64,000 nt of DNA from Nymphaea colorata (GCF_008831285.2 NC_045138.2:3824143-3888142); one strand, 5' to 3'; counted from the first letter of the stretch, positions 1-11,395 are shown. The notes: generated by a model not told the origin, from the letters alone. Numbers and translations: made by a program.

Positions 1-1
1 G

Positions 2-2513
2 CATTCAGATGTATGGGGTCCCGCTCCTATTATGTCCAAAGGTGGTTTACTTTATTATGTCATTTTTGTAGATGATTACTCTCGTTATGCTTGGGTTTAC
101 TTTCTTAAACACAAATCGGAAGTTTTTTTGAATTTCAAAAACTTTTACAACATGATCAAAACTCAATTTGATGCAAACCTTAAAATTTTTAGAAGTGATT
201 CCGGAGGAGAATTCATTTGCAATGAATTTGAAGAATTCCTAAAGGAAAAGGGAGTTATACACCAAAAGTCTTGTCCCAAAACCCCCCAACAAAACGGAAT
301 CGCCGAAAGAAAACATAGACATATTCTTGAAACAACAAGAGCTCTCCTTATATCAAAAAATGTTCCAAAAAATTTTTGGGCTGAAGCAATTCTTACATCC
401 ATTTACTTGATTAATAGAATGCCCTCTAAAATTTTAGAAAATATTTCATCTTTTCAAAAACTTTTTAATTTGGAGCCAATTTATAAAAGATTCAAAGTCT
501 TTGGTTGCAAATGTTACATTTTAAATGACAAAAATGATAAACTTTCATCTAGGGCTATTCAATGTGTCTTTATTGGCTATTCTGAAACTCAAAAAGGATA
601 TAGATGCTATGATATTGAAAAAGATAAGGTCTATGTTTCTAGAAATGTGATTTTTTTAGAAGAAGAAAATGGCTTTAATGAAAATAAACCCAAGCATGAA
701 GATGAATATTCCTTTTTATGGATAAAAGATGATGATTATGATAATGATGATGATGATGTTTTGCACTCTTCATATGATGATGCTCTAAATGAGGTTGATA
801 GCACTTCTTTTAATAGACCACCACCAAGGGATGTAATAGTTTATGAGAGAAGGTCTCAACAAAACATCCAAGAGTCTCAACCTACTCTTAGGAGATCTCA
901 AAGAGATATTCATCCACCTCAAAAATTTGTCTCCTACGAGTCTTTTTCTCCAAAACATAGAGCTTGCTTATTAGCTATTCACTCTCTTGATGAACCTTCA
1001 TCCTATGTTGAAGCCAAAACTAACCCACTTTGGGTTGAAGCCATGAACAATGAACTTAAAGCCCTTGATGATAATAAAACTTGGGACATTGTGTCTCTTC
1101 CTATCGGGAAAAAGACAATAGGATGTAAGTGGGTTTACAAAATCAAAACTAGAAGTGATGGATCTATTGAAAGGTATAAAGCTAGACTTGTTGCCAAAGG
1201 ATATGCCCAAGAATATGGGATTGATTACGAAGAAACTTTTGCCCCTGTCGCTCGTATGACCTCTGTTAGAACTCTTATTGCTGTTGCTTCTATTAAACAA
1301 TGGTCCATATATCAATTGGATGTCAAAAATGCTTTTTTGAATGGTTACTTAAATGAAGAGGTATACATGGACTCACCCCCTGGGCTAGATGTACCTAAAG
1401 GCAAAGTTCTTTATCTCAAAAAGGCATTGTATGGTTTGAAACAAGCTCCAAAAGCTTGGTTTGATATGTTTAGCAATGTTATGTTTAAACAAGGTTTTAA
1501 ATCATGTTTTTCTGACACAGCTATGTTTGTTAAAAACACAACTATAGGTACAATTGTGTTGCTTTTATATGTAGATGATATGATTATTACAGGTAATGAT
1601 GCCAACGGAATTATGCAGGTAAAGACTTTCCTTAAGAATGAATTTGAAATGACTGATTGGATAAACTAACATATTTCCTTGGTATTGAAGTTTTGCTTAT
1701 AGTAGAAGAGGATACTTGCTCTCACAAATGAAGTTTGCCAATAACATTATAAGCAGATCAGGAATCACTGATGACAAGGTAGTGGACACTCCTGAAGCTT
1801 TAGGAGTAAAGATGAAGATTGATGATAGAGAAATTCTAGAAAATCCCACCCCCTTTCGTCAATTGGTGGGAGCTCTCACATATTTATCCATCACAAGGCC
1901 TGACATATCACATGTTGTACATGTTATAAGTCAGTTTCAACAAAGACTCACTTCTTTACACATGGGAGCTGCATTGAGGATTGTTCGATATGTCAAACAC
2001 ACTATCACTAAGGGACTTTTTCTATCCTCCTCATCAAACTTGAATATGATTGCTTATACTGATGCTGATTGGGGTGGAGATCCTAATAATAGGCATTCCA
2101 CCACCGGTTTTTGTGTTTTTCTAGGTGACTCTCTCATTCCATGGAGATGCAAAAAACAACATAAAGTCTCTTTATCTTCAACTGAAGCAGAGTATCGTGC
2201 AATGGCTACCACCACCATGGAGATTGTATGGTTGAAAAGCTTATTGAAGGACATTGGAATTGACCTCAATGAAGCCACCAAGCTCTGCTGCGACAACAAA
2301 AGTGTCATCTATATTGCTAGCAATCACACTTTTCATGAAAGGACAAAACATATTGAAATGGATTGTCACTATGTGAGAGAGAAATATCTTAGCCGAACAA
2401 TTGATCTATCTTTTATCCCTTCTGAATATCAACTTGGAGATTTCTTCACCGAAGCACTGGCTTCCGCAAGATTCCAATTTCTTCTTGGCAAACTTTCGGT
2501 GATTACACCGTAA
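2..2513 (+). pseudogene. Ty1/copia gag-pol polyprotein, 3' part, broken
   Basis: Reading is open from base 2, so the element continues beyond the left edge. In order: the integrase catalytic core (FVDDYSRYAW, then RSDSGGEF and QQNGIAERKH, which carry the later catalytic Asp and Glu), an acidic linker, reverse transcriptase (KNAFLNGYLNEEVYM, LYGLKQAPKAWF, and the catalytic YVDDMIITG at about 1569-1595), then RNase H (YTDADWGGDP, SLSSTEAEYRA) ending at 2513. The frame is broken at about 1667-1710 by a stop codon and by frame changes between the end of the catalytic RT region and its C-terminal part, so no full polyprotein can be made. The gag end lies outside the window. A 3' LTR follows directly. 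The family assignment is secure from the domain order integrase-RT-RNase H, which is diagnostic of copia. The copy is an old inactive insertion. Confidence 0.95.
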
Positions 2514-2526
2514 GTTTGAGGGGAGG

Positions 2527-3045
2527 TGTTAGAATTTATAATGTAAGTATACATACATGTTTTTGTATCTACTCCTAGCAGTTTGATGTATGATTTGTAT
2601 ATATAAATGTATGTGTGTATGCATAGGACTTTTTGTATTTATTTTGTCTTTATTTTTCATGCCTTTTTCTAAACCTTTTTCTTTTCCTTTTTTTATTAAG
2701 AAAGGAAGTAGCTGTTGGGAGTTCCCAATGGCTAGAAATCTAGCCATTGGGAGCCCCAACAGCCACTTCCTCTTCCTCTTTTCTTCCTCCTTTCTTATAT
2801 ACTTCCTCTATAAATAGGGCACTTGGGACCTTTGTTCTTTTAAGGCTTTTTGGTCTCTCTTGTGTATTCTTCTCTTGAGATTAATATATTTGGTATCTTC
2901 TCCTCAAGTTTGAGGTTTGGCTTTGTATTATCTATTGAAGTTGTTGGGATCTTCAAGAGTATATCTCTTGAAGCATTTGCATTCTCGAATTTGGGCCTGA
3001 TTTACAAGCTCCGCCATACCAAAAGTAAGGAGTCGGGTTGTTACA
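2527..3045 (+). repeat. 3' LTR of the copia element (right end uncertain)
   Basis: A purine-rich tract (gaggggaggtg, 2518-2528) follows the RNase H stop and runs straight into TGTTAGAATT, the expected polypurine tract and LTR start. Inside lies a TATA box context, CTATAAATAGGGC, at about 2808-2820, suitable for LTR transcription. The right boundary is not certain: candidates ending in ACA are at 3005 and at 3045, where TTGTTACA occurs. The 5' LTR is outside the window, so the ends cannot be fixed by comparison. Confidence 0.7.
2703..2772. repeat. Hairpin-forming inverted repeat inside the copia LTR
   Basis: Two arms of about 34 bases, the left starting AGGAAGTAGCTGTTGGGAG and the right ending CCCCAACAGCCACTTCCT, are near-perfect reverse complements with only a few mismatches and almost no loop. 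It lies about 40 bases upstream of the LTR TATA box. A related CTAGCCATTGGGGCTCTAACA string occurs at the edge of another LTR-like sequence near 34980. Confidence 0.75.
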
Positions 3046-3240
3046 TTGATATCCAAGCCATGCCATCACTCGGACTTACGATCCTACATGCATGAATGTA
3101 TGTGCCTTGATTCTTCTCTTTAGGGGGGGGGTAAGGAGTCGGGTTGTTACATTGATATCCAAGCCATGCCATCACTCGGACTTACGATCCTACATGCATG
3201 AATGTATGTGCCTTGATTCTTCTCTTTAGGGGGGGGGGGG
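3026..3240 (+). repeat. 106-bp tandem duplication with poly-G tracts
   Basis: The block beginning TAAGGAGTCGGGTTGTTACA at 3026 is repeated from 3132 with essentially no change; each copy ends in a G run (9 G at 3122-3131, longer at 3230-3240). The unit contains TTACATTGATATCCAAG, which resembles an LTR end followed by a decayed tRNA-Met primer binding site. A diverged relative with TTACAGTGGTATCAAAG is at 4819. The G runs may be sequencing- or assembly-sensitive. Confidence 0.85.
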
Positions 3241-3874
3241 GTGGGGTGGTGGTGTTGGTTGTGGCGTGAGGAAGGGAGCAGAGATTAATTGTACTAGTTC
3301 CTAGCCCTTTTAGGGGGAGGGACCGAGGGGCAGGTTGACATCTACCAGAACGAGTGCCCAAGCCCAATGTGGAAGTGGGCCTGGGTTGTTATATTTATAG
3401 TATAATTTTTTCTACCCTCTCAAAGTCACATAAAATCCACATATTGATTTGATAAAATCTACTAGATGATCAGTGCTACTTGACTCATAAATGTCATACT
3501 CGAAAGAGCTGAATCATATAAATTTTGCATCCCTAGTGATTTGTGCACGAGATGAGTTATTTTCACATGATGAAATTTTGTTGTCCACCTCATCTTGTTC
3601 CAGAACTAGTAAAGTTATAGGCCACCTTGTATAATAATTCATTTGGAACCATAAAATATTAAAAACTTGAGTTGCAAGCTAGGAGTAAAGGTATCATGTT
3701 CACAGTTTTGCTTTCTTGATTATATACACACATGAGTAAAGAGGGTTAAGGATTTCCTCAAGCAAGATACGGTTTGAGTTTAGTGCTGAGAGTTTGGATG
3801 TGTTGCACTTTGGACTGATTATTTCATTTACTCTTTAGATTATGCTAGTTTCATGGCTGATTAACGTGGTATCA
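3241..3874. other. Intergenic repeat DNA with a tRNA-Met-type primer binding site
   Basis: No coding region seen. The string TGGTATCAGAGCTAGG at about 3868-3883 matches the primer binding site used by many plant LTR retrotransposons (initiator tRNA-Met). This suggests that the bases before it are the end of an old LTR and those after it the start of an internal region. 3280-3390 resembles 5000-5100 (both carry a GGTTCCTAG-like block and GTGGGCC), so the two may be copies of one non-coding retroelement family. Confidence 0.45.
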
Positions 3875-4377
3875 GAGCTAGGCTCGATGCAGACTGATTC
3901 TTACTTGATACCCCAAGCTGCGGAGGACCGGGGGCAGGGTGTTTTTACTGCCTTGGAGTTTTGTTCACCAACTATTTGGTGAATCTCCCGTGCGCAATTT
4001 TGTCCACTTTTTCAGTGCTGCTGCAAGAAAGCTTCCTCTTGAAGCTATGTTGCTGCATCACCATCGCCGTGGTGGGTACACTGCACTGGGCAGCTAGAAA
4101 AATTTCTTGAGCACCAACTGTTTGACAGAATTTCTTAGACTTTGAGGCTGCTTGTTTGCTGTGCAATCCTTGCTACTGCCTTGTGTCTAGATCTAGCTCC
4201 GCCGAAGATTTGTTTTGTAGCTTTCTTGCAGCAGCACTGAAAAAGTGGACAAAATTGCGCACGGGAGATTCACCAAATAGTTGGTGAACAAAACTCCAAG
4301 GCAGTAAAAACACCCTGCCCCCGGTCCTCCGCAGCTTGGGGTATCAAGTAAGAATCAGTCTGCATCGAGCCTAGCTC
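3875..4377. repeat. Perfect 159-bp inverted repeat with 185-bp spacer
   Basis: Bases 3875-4033 are the exact reverse complement of 4219-4377 by hand alignment (arms begin GAGCTAGGCTCGATGCAGAC and end GCAAGCTT-side CAAGAAAGCT); the spacer 4034-4218 is unique. The left arm begins inside the primer-binding-site string noted just upstream, so the arms look like retroelement 5' internal sequence copied head to head. The right arm abuts the hAT fragment that follows. Transcribed, this would fold into a long hairpin. No protein is encoded. Confidence 0.92.
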
Positions 4378-4808
4378 ATCCTCATCTTAATCTTCTTCTT
4401 CATCTTCATCTTAAAAAAACCCCTTCCTCCCAACGTGAATCAGCCAGCCACGCACAAATCCATGGTTTAATCGATGTTTTCACTTCGAAAATCGATGATT
4501 TAACGATGGAAATCGATGATTTCCCTCCACGACGGCACAATCTCTAGGTTAGAAATGAAGAAGAGGCAGATTTTTATAAAGAAAACTCAAAAAAAGGGAA
4601 TTCAAGCCCCCCTTTTTTGAAATCAGCCCGTATCGTACGATATGGGGTTACAGGGGTCTGTATCGTACGTATCGTACGATACATCCACGATACACCCCTA
4701 TTTACGATACAGGGGTGTATCGTATTGTATTTTCTGAACGATATGATACGTATCGTATCGTATTTTCTGAATGATATGATACGTATCGTACGATACGTAC
4801 AACACTAT
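4378..4808 (-). mobile_element. Truncated hAT non-autonomous element, inverted copy
   Basis: Reads in reverse complement as the left part of the hAT MITE at 5996-6869. Shared segments are the ATCGATGATTT blocks, a block around GTGCGTGGCTGGCTGATTC, and a terminal region packed with GTATCGTACGATAC-type palindromes. It ends in TACAACACTA, close to the family terminus TACAACACTG. The opposite terminus is missing: homology stops at the edge of the inverted repeat at 4377, so the copy is truncated. Confidence 0.75.
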
Positions 4809-5603
4809 GCTGGGTCGTTACAGTGGTATCAAAGTTTGGTTCAACACTCGGACCTAAGGTCTCACACATGCGAACGTGTGTGTCTTGAGATGGGGGTGGA
4901 TCATGACACCCTATTGTGAAAGTTTAGTCTTGTATATAAGATTGAGAGAAATCTTGATCGACTTATGAAGGGGCTGGCCAAGTAAGTAGTTGATTGTCAT
5001 GGTTCCTAGTCTTTTAAGGCTGGAACTGGAACTACTAAGGGACAATTAGGGGTCCGCCAGACCAATAGCCCAAACCAGGTGTAGGAGTGGGCCAGGCAGC
5101 ATAAAATCATTTCTGGGATTTGTTTACATTGGCCAAATCTCGAAGCTCATGAACTTTCAGATCTCTTAAAGAAAACACATACAATGAAAGACATAGCATG
5201 CAAGTGCAACCCACAAGTTAAAATTGCAAGCCTACAATAAGGAGACAAAACCATCAAAGAATGTGTCACATAAATAGACCAACTTTCCGATGAATTGGCT
5301 GGTTTGATGCTCTATATACTGCTTCAAGGGAAAACCAAATATAAAGATTATTGCCTTGAGGCCCCTATTATAGGGGGTTAAAACTTCATTACTCCATCAG
5401 TTCACACGAGTGAGGTTATTGCCAAACTCCAAATGAAAGACAACAGATTGAATTTTATTTAAAGAAAATGAAAGTGTTCCACCACATGGCCCGGAGCACA
5501 TGTAAAACTGTATACGCCTCTCCACTTTGATATGTAGGGTCCAAAGTGATAAAGAGCAGTAATTGATTGAACTTTTAAAAAAGAAAGGAAAAGAATGGCA
5601 TAC
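4809..5603. other. Non-coding repeat DNA and 3' flank of the TRF-like gene
   Basis: 4819-4835 reads TTACAGTGGTATCAAAG, an LTR end plus tRNA-Met-like primer binding site, followed by sequence similar to 3040-3110. 5000-5105 resembles 3280-3390. From 5105 to 5603 I see no repeat and no recognisable exon. In particular the second half of the Myb domain expected downstream of the exon at 5794-5604 is not here. Confidence 0.5.
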
Positions 5604-8600
5604 TTTTTGACAGCATCTCGTAGTGTTTCTTCTTCAAATGGACTCCACCTCCTGATTTTTCTTCGCCTAGTATATCTAGTAGCATCTTGCCTCTGCAGAG
5701 GTGAAATCTTCAATTTCTTTGGGCTGGGTAGATGTATAGCTCTTGAATGACTTTGTGATTTTTCCAAAAGAGGCTCAGTTGATTCACTATCCCACTGCAT
5801 ATACAACACAACAAGATACAAACCAAGAGCAGTTATTCTAAACGAAAAGAGAAAAAAGAGCATGCAATATACAAAATATACTAGACAACAGTCCTCAAAA
5901 ATAGCAGTGCAACTAATATAATCCAAGAGAATCAACCCACTTTGATGGACCAATCCCAAAATGATCAGAACAACAATCAAGAGAAAGAGAAAAGCCAGTG
6001 TGGTATGTATCATACGATACGGGGCCGTATCGTACGATACGTATCGTATCGTTTACAAAATACGATACAATACACCCCTTGTATCGTAAGCGATACGCCC
6101 CGTATCGTACGATACGGTCTGATTTCAAAAAAGAGAGACTCGAATCCCCCTTTTTCGAGTTTTCTTTATAAAAACCCGCCCCTTCTTCATTTCTAACCTA
6201 GATATTGTGCCGTCGTGGAGGGAAATCATTGATTTCCATCGTTAAATCATCGATTGTCACTGTGAAATAATCGATTAAACCATGGGTTTGTGCGTGGGTG
6301 GCTGATTCCGGTTGGGAGGAAAGGGGTTTTTCAAATCGTGAAGATGAAGATTAAGAAGGAGATGACGATGAGAATGAATATGATGAAGATTATGAATGAG
6401 AGACGAGAGTGCTTTCATTTTATATGTATTGACATTGAACATTTTCACAATTTCATTACCATCTTGTGATGTAATACATAACATATAAAACTTGTTTTTT
6501 GATGTGGTATCTCATAGACTTATGGACCTTATGACTTATGAATCTATGGTTATGAAATTATGATATATGTTACGTAATTGTTGACTTGTTGTGCTTTTTA
6601 AATTGATATTGTTATGAATTTTGATGTTTACGAATGATGAACCGTAACTTTATAGCAATCATAAGTCTATCATTCTGCAAAACATGTTTTTTGTGAAGAA
6701 TATATTATTCTTGATTTTTACTGATTTTTTATGAATTTTTCGATTTTTTTTCTATTTTTCTGATTTATTTAAAAAAAACGATACGGTTACGATACGTTAC
6801 GATATTTTACGATAAGGCGTATCTTAAAGCCAGACCGATACGGCTTACGATACGCTTTTTACAACATTGAGAAAAGCAAATGCAGGCCTATATGCATGTA
6901 TTAGGATCCCTCACCATCTAAATTACAAAAAACAAACCTTTCCAAACCACAAACGTATGGGCAGGGAGCAACTATATGAATACCAGCTTTACATTCCATC
7001 ATAATAGCAGACCGGTTACAGAAGGATTAAGCATTAATTAGCTTAGAACAAAACCCAAGTCTCATTTAAATTTTTAAACCATAAAAAATTAGATGCATAG
7101 AAACAGATAACATGCATATTTATTGTATGCATGTGCTTGTACACATGCGCGAGAGAAAGAGAGAGAGAGAGAGCATCTAAATTTCAGAAAAGCTATAACA
7201 TGCATTTTCTGAAACATAAAGGTAAGTTGGAAATTTAGACATGTTCATTAGAATCAAATTTCTTAGACAAAAACAACCTTATGAACTTTTAGCTTTATGT
7301 CTTAGCTTATAGCAGACCATTTGCAAATAGATCAAATCCTAAGTAGCTTAGATCAAAATTCAACTCCCAATCAAACCATGAACAAATAAATGCATAGAAA
7401 CAGAGCAAATCTAGAACACAGGAACAGAAAATACAATCGTGTGAATTTGATCAAAACTCATGTCTCATGTAACCATAAACACATTTGGATGCATAAAAAC
7501 AGAGCAAAACTAGATGCATAGAAACAGATGACCTGTTGCAAGCATCACTAAGTGTACAATTTGGATAAAGTCTGGGACTACATTTGCCTCAAATTCTCCT
7601 ATTTAGGGGGAGGACTGAACCATCTTTATCATGAGACAAAAAAAATAATATCATGGGCAACATCTACATTTGCTGTTATAAGGAAAGCAAAACAAGCACC
7701 ACGAATTCTCACAAAGTTCTGTTTACTAATAACATGTTGCCCTGTATTAAATCATCCATGTCTTCTAAGTTTGTCTAATTATGAAGCATATAATCAACTA
7801 GAAATGCAGCTAATGATGTCAAAATAGGCGTCAGTTTGCAGCAATATTAAAAACAAAACACAAAGTTTTAGCTTTGTCCATTGAAGACGTGGATGAACAT
7901 AGTGCCAAAACAGGATAGAGTGATAGAATCCAAGGTTTTTAGGACAAACAGGTTTCTCAAATAGTTTTTGAATATATCCTTTGCAACACTCTACAATAAG
8001 GAAGAACTTCGTGGGAACAATGTTCACAGCAAAACAAGCTATAGGTTTCCTAGCTGCCTGCAATCATAAGATAGACTGATTTTATATGAAGTGAGAATTC
8101 CAGAAAAGCCAAAATATCTGCATGGAACTTAAGAGATACATCCATTTCTGAACAAGTTATAGATTCTTCTAACCATCTAAACTTTTTAAAACATCTTTAT
8201 GAAGAATATTCTGTGCAGTCAAATTATCATTATTTACATACGCACAATGCAAAACCAAAAGAAAATAAGGTTCCAACCTCATAAGTTTGAGCAGTCTTAT
8301 TGCGGTCAAAAAGGCTAGGCTTTATCATTCTTCCATAGCTATGTGTACATTGTCCTTCTGAACCAGTGCCCCTCATGTTTCCAGTATTGGGTTCTTCTGA
8401 GTGACCTATCTCAGTAGCTTCCCCCACGGTTTTTGGATCTCCAAGAGTATTATGCGGAATTTCTTTTGATGCTTTACTGTTACAATCTTCACATCCAATT
8501 TTAGACTTATTTTCCATTTGTCGAACCATTTCCAGTGCATTTGGAAGAGGATCCTCCACAGCCAACTGCAGATTCAAGGCACTTGATTTAAGCGCTGCCT

Positions 8601-10100
8601 GGACATTGTGGATTGCTTGTGTTTGCATCAACCTAATCCCATCTCCCAAGTTACTATCACCAATCACCGGCACATGACTAACACCTCCATTTCTATTTGG
8701 TGCATCCCCGTGCATAAGTGCAGCACTTGCTTCTTGTTTAGGGCCACAACCTGGAACAGCATCTTCATGTTTGTTAATTAAACATATTCTTGCACTCTAT
8801 ATCATATAAACTTTCAGATTTGCCTGACAAACTTAGCATGGTATCTAACCAAACTGCTATGGTTATTTATCCTCCAAATTGTGAGATGGAGAAATGCTGG
8901 TGCCTCATGTTTCACCAGCATGGGATGACTCAAAATCATTCCAAAAGATCATGTTACTACCTATACACATGTTAAATTATGTCAAATTTTCAGTGTGTGT
9001 GTGTGATGTACTGATGTGTGTGTATGTAGTAATTACATAATTGTTGTAAATTTATTACTAAAATTCATATTTTATACATGCTTATACATTATCATACATG
9101 TTATCATAATATATGAATCAAAAAAATTATTTGATAGTTTATACATATTTAAATATACTTTATGCAAAAAATGCAATTAAACCCAGGCTGAATGACTGAG
9201 TTAACCATTCACTATGAGTCGAGCCAAAAGTCACTAGGTTTTAAAACATTGGTCACAAGCTATTGACTGGCAATATACAAGATTAAGTGGCCTGTTCATC
9301 CATTAAATTCCAGCCAATAATAACAAAAGGTGCTAACCATTCGATGGAGGCTGATGAGGAGATGAAATGTTCTCTTCCAGCATTGGGGCACAAGCCCTTT
9401 GGTCTGTCTCTAAAGTTGAAGAAACCACACTTCTCCAAAAACCATCTAGGTCGTGGTGTTTCCCTTGGACATACCCGGACACAACACCAAGAAAGGGTAG
9501 CCCTAGGTCACGAGCAGCAATGACCAAGAATGCCTGTAATGATTCCAGGGCGGCCCTAACCGCCTCTTTCCTTAACTCATAAGTATGGACTCTTTCCCCA
9601 CCAGCCACTGCCACAACCACCGCCTCCAGCTCCATCCTCACCTCTTTCCAGCATCTAGGAATGAAACCCATGGAACTAACCAACTCCATCTTGCTGATCC
9701 GCTCTGTCCAAATCCTCTGCATTGCAGAGTAGTAATCGCCCGCTTCATCATCAGGGTTGTCTCCTAGGAAGCTCAAGATGCTAGCCACGACAACATACCC
9801 ATATGCAGTTCTCATTGAAGATGTGGCTGTTTCTGAGGAAACCATTGGGGCAATGGAGTCAAGTTCCTCAACCATCTCTAGGGAATCGAGGATCTTCTCC
9901 GAGATGGTGCCCTTGGAGACCTCTGAGGAAATTCTCCGCAAAAGGATAATCTTCTTGAGACGGATGTCTTCATCAGGGAGAGGGAGCACCGTCACAAGCC
10001 TGTTGACAATCCAATCATCAATCGGTTGTCGGAGAACAAATTCCAAGATCCAACCCGCTATCGTTCTGGACCTCAATGAGCCCATAGTCATCCTATCCAT
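5604..10100 (-). CDS. TRF-like (TRFL) single-Myb protein, 5' three exons
   Basis: Exons on the minus strand: 10100-9338, 8750-8278 and 5794-5604. They join in frame (phases 1, 0, 2) with GT-AG junctions (donors AATG|GTTAGC, GAG|GTTGGA, AAA|GTATGC). Exon 1 starts ATGGATAGG; Met4 or Met6 are other possible starts. It encodes the N-terminal plant TRFL region (WILEFVLRQPIDDW, then RLKKIILLRRISSEVSKGTI). Exon 2 ends KTAQTYE and continues directly into exon 3 as WDSESTEPLL, as in this family. Exon 3 ends with the first Myb helix (RRRKIRRWSPFEEETLRDAV). Such proteins are nuclear and some bind telomeric double-stranded DNA; the function here is by family only. The remaining Myb/telobox helices should be in a fourth exon, which I could not find before base 1. 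It may lie outside the window or be lost among the transposons. Intron 2 holds a hAT MITE. Confidence 0.8.
5996..6869 (+). mobile_element. hAT MITE with 8-bp target duplication
   Basis: The 8-bp direct repeat AGAAAAGC lies at 5988-5995 and 6870-6877, exactly flanking an 874-bp element whose ends are CAGTGTGGTA and the inverted TACAACATTG. An 8-bp TSD with CAGTG-type ends is the hAT signature. Subterminal DNA carries several GTATCGTACGATAC palindromes on the left and GATACG motifs on the right (6780-6860). Bases 6170-6340 match 31040-31210 and 6380-6850 match 33860-34280 of the transposase-bearing copy, so this is its internal-deletion derivative. It sits in intron 2 of the TRF-like gene. Confidence 0.92.
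6878..8277. other. Remainder of TRFL intron 2
   Basis: No exon is needed here, because exon 2 joins exon 3 in phase and in the family order. 7151-7174 is a (GA)n microsatellite. 7080-7530 has loosely repeated phrases (GATGCATAGAAACAGA recurs at about 7092, 7391 and 7513), suggesting old local duplication. No transposon ends seen. Confidence 0.5.
8751..9337. other. TRFL intron 1
   Basis: Spliced out between exon 1 (donor at 9337-9336) and exon 2 (acceptor before 8750). It contains a short (GT)n run near 8993-9022 and AT-rich DNA; no gene or transposon seen. Confidence 0.6.
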
Positions 10101-10559
10101 GATGGCCCGTTTGATTACACAGATAAAACTTCACATATTTTTTCTCTATAAATAATTCCCTGGAAAAAAAGAGAACAGAAAAAAGTCTCAGCTCTGCATT
10201 TTTAACCTATGTTTGGTGGCAATAAACAAAAATTCAGGAAAAGCCTGACAATTTTTTGATCAGCAGGAAAAAAGTAACAAAAATTTTTATCGTTCATACC
10301 AATCTCCAACCCAGCATTCCAAGTTATAAGGAAGTGAATGAGGAAAAACAAGAAAAAGAAAATGAAGATATCAAGGGCTGAATTAAACTGACTGGCTAGA
10401 AGGGATAGAATTACTTAAAAAGAACTCTTGTTACACACCTGATCTAACTTCAGCTTAAACCAGATGAAGTCTTAGGCACGACATAGGAGAAAATTGAAGG
10501 CAAGTAAAACCCCAAAATATTCACAATTTGATGAAATAATAGACAAGATCATCAACTCA

Positions 10560-10880
10560 CATATTATTGTAACATTTTGTAATGTTTTGGACGGAATTTA
10601 GGTCTTAAGGTGAATTGAATTATCATAAACTTGAACACATTTCCAACAAGACAACACAAATAACGTTTTGGAGTTTTAAACCCCGAGGTTTTTCTCGAGT
10701 ATAATATGGCAAGCTTAAAAAAATGGAAAAAAAAAAAAGAGAAAATACGGTCAATTTTAAAAGTTTTAAAAAGATCCTAATTTAAAAAAAATAGAAAAAA
10801 ATTAAATAAATGAAAAACTAATAAGGCAATATCAAAAGAAGAACTACATAACAAAACAATTAGAAAATGAACACAAGCAG
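10560..10880 (-). repeat. AT-rich dispersed repeat, copy 1
   Basis: The block GGAGTTTTAAACCCCGAGG followed by TATAATATGGCAAGC at 10668-10716 is the reverse complement of a similar block at 23000-23060 (CAAGCTCACCGTATTATAC...TTTAAAACTCCAAG). It is followed by long A-rich tracts. Related AT-rich copies occur at 22720-23080, 23190-23560 and 39590-39935. No coding content. Confidence 0.5.
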
Positions 10881-11196
10881 TAAAAAATGAGGATCACTCA
10901 GAAACAATAAAAAGAACAGAAATAAACAGACAGAAACGTTCTTACTTCTAAGTTTCTAACGCACAAGAAAAATTGAAGGCACAGGAATTCCAACGCACAA
11001 AGTCTCTCAGCCATAGAGTTCCTAAGTTCTAAGAATCTAACTTCTGAGACACATATACAAATCGACTAAAAAATCGACATATGCAAATCGACCGAAAAAC
11101 TAGAAAACTACATGTCCTGTACTTTTCAGTATTGCTTACCTAAAAAATCCAACGCAAATCCGCAAATCGACTGAAAAAAAACAAAGCAAATCCTAC

Positions 11197-11395
11197 CTCC
11201 GCGCAGGTGTAGAACGAGGACAGACAGTCGGAGCTTTGCTGGGTACCGGAAACTATTCGCAGCTGTCGGAGGCTTGGTGTGCCTGCCGCCCGATGGAAGC
11301 CCCCCAACAAAGACGTGCCAGTGTGCTCCGCCGGTGAGTTGCAGGTCGGGAATGTCGCCGGAAGTCGGGAATGTTTGGGTCTAGAGTTTCCCCTA
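11197..11395 (-). promoter_or_regulatory. Candidate 5' UTR exon or promoter-proximal region of the TRFL gene
   Basis: A locally GC-rich stretch (with GCCGGTGAGTTG and CCGCCCGATGG on the plus strand) stands out from AT-rich surroundings about 1.1 kb upstream of the TRFL start codon. On the minus strand it ends in GCGCGGAG|GTAGGATTT, a good splice donor at 11197/11196. The acceptor before the ATG at 10100 was not pinned down, so the UTR structure is inference. Confidence 0.35.

Noticed and set aside
7794-8063. 89-codon minus-strand frame between TRFL exons 2 and 3
   Set aside because: Exon 2 joins exon 3 in phase and in the family order, so this segment is intron; its composition is not convincing.
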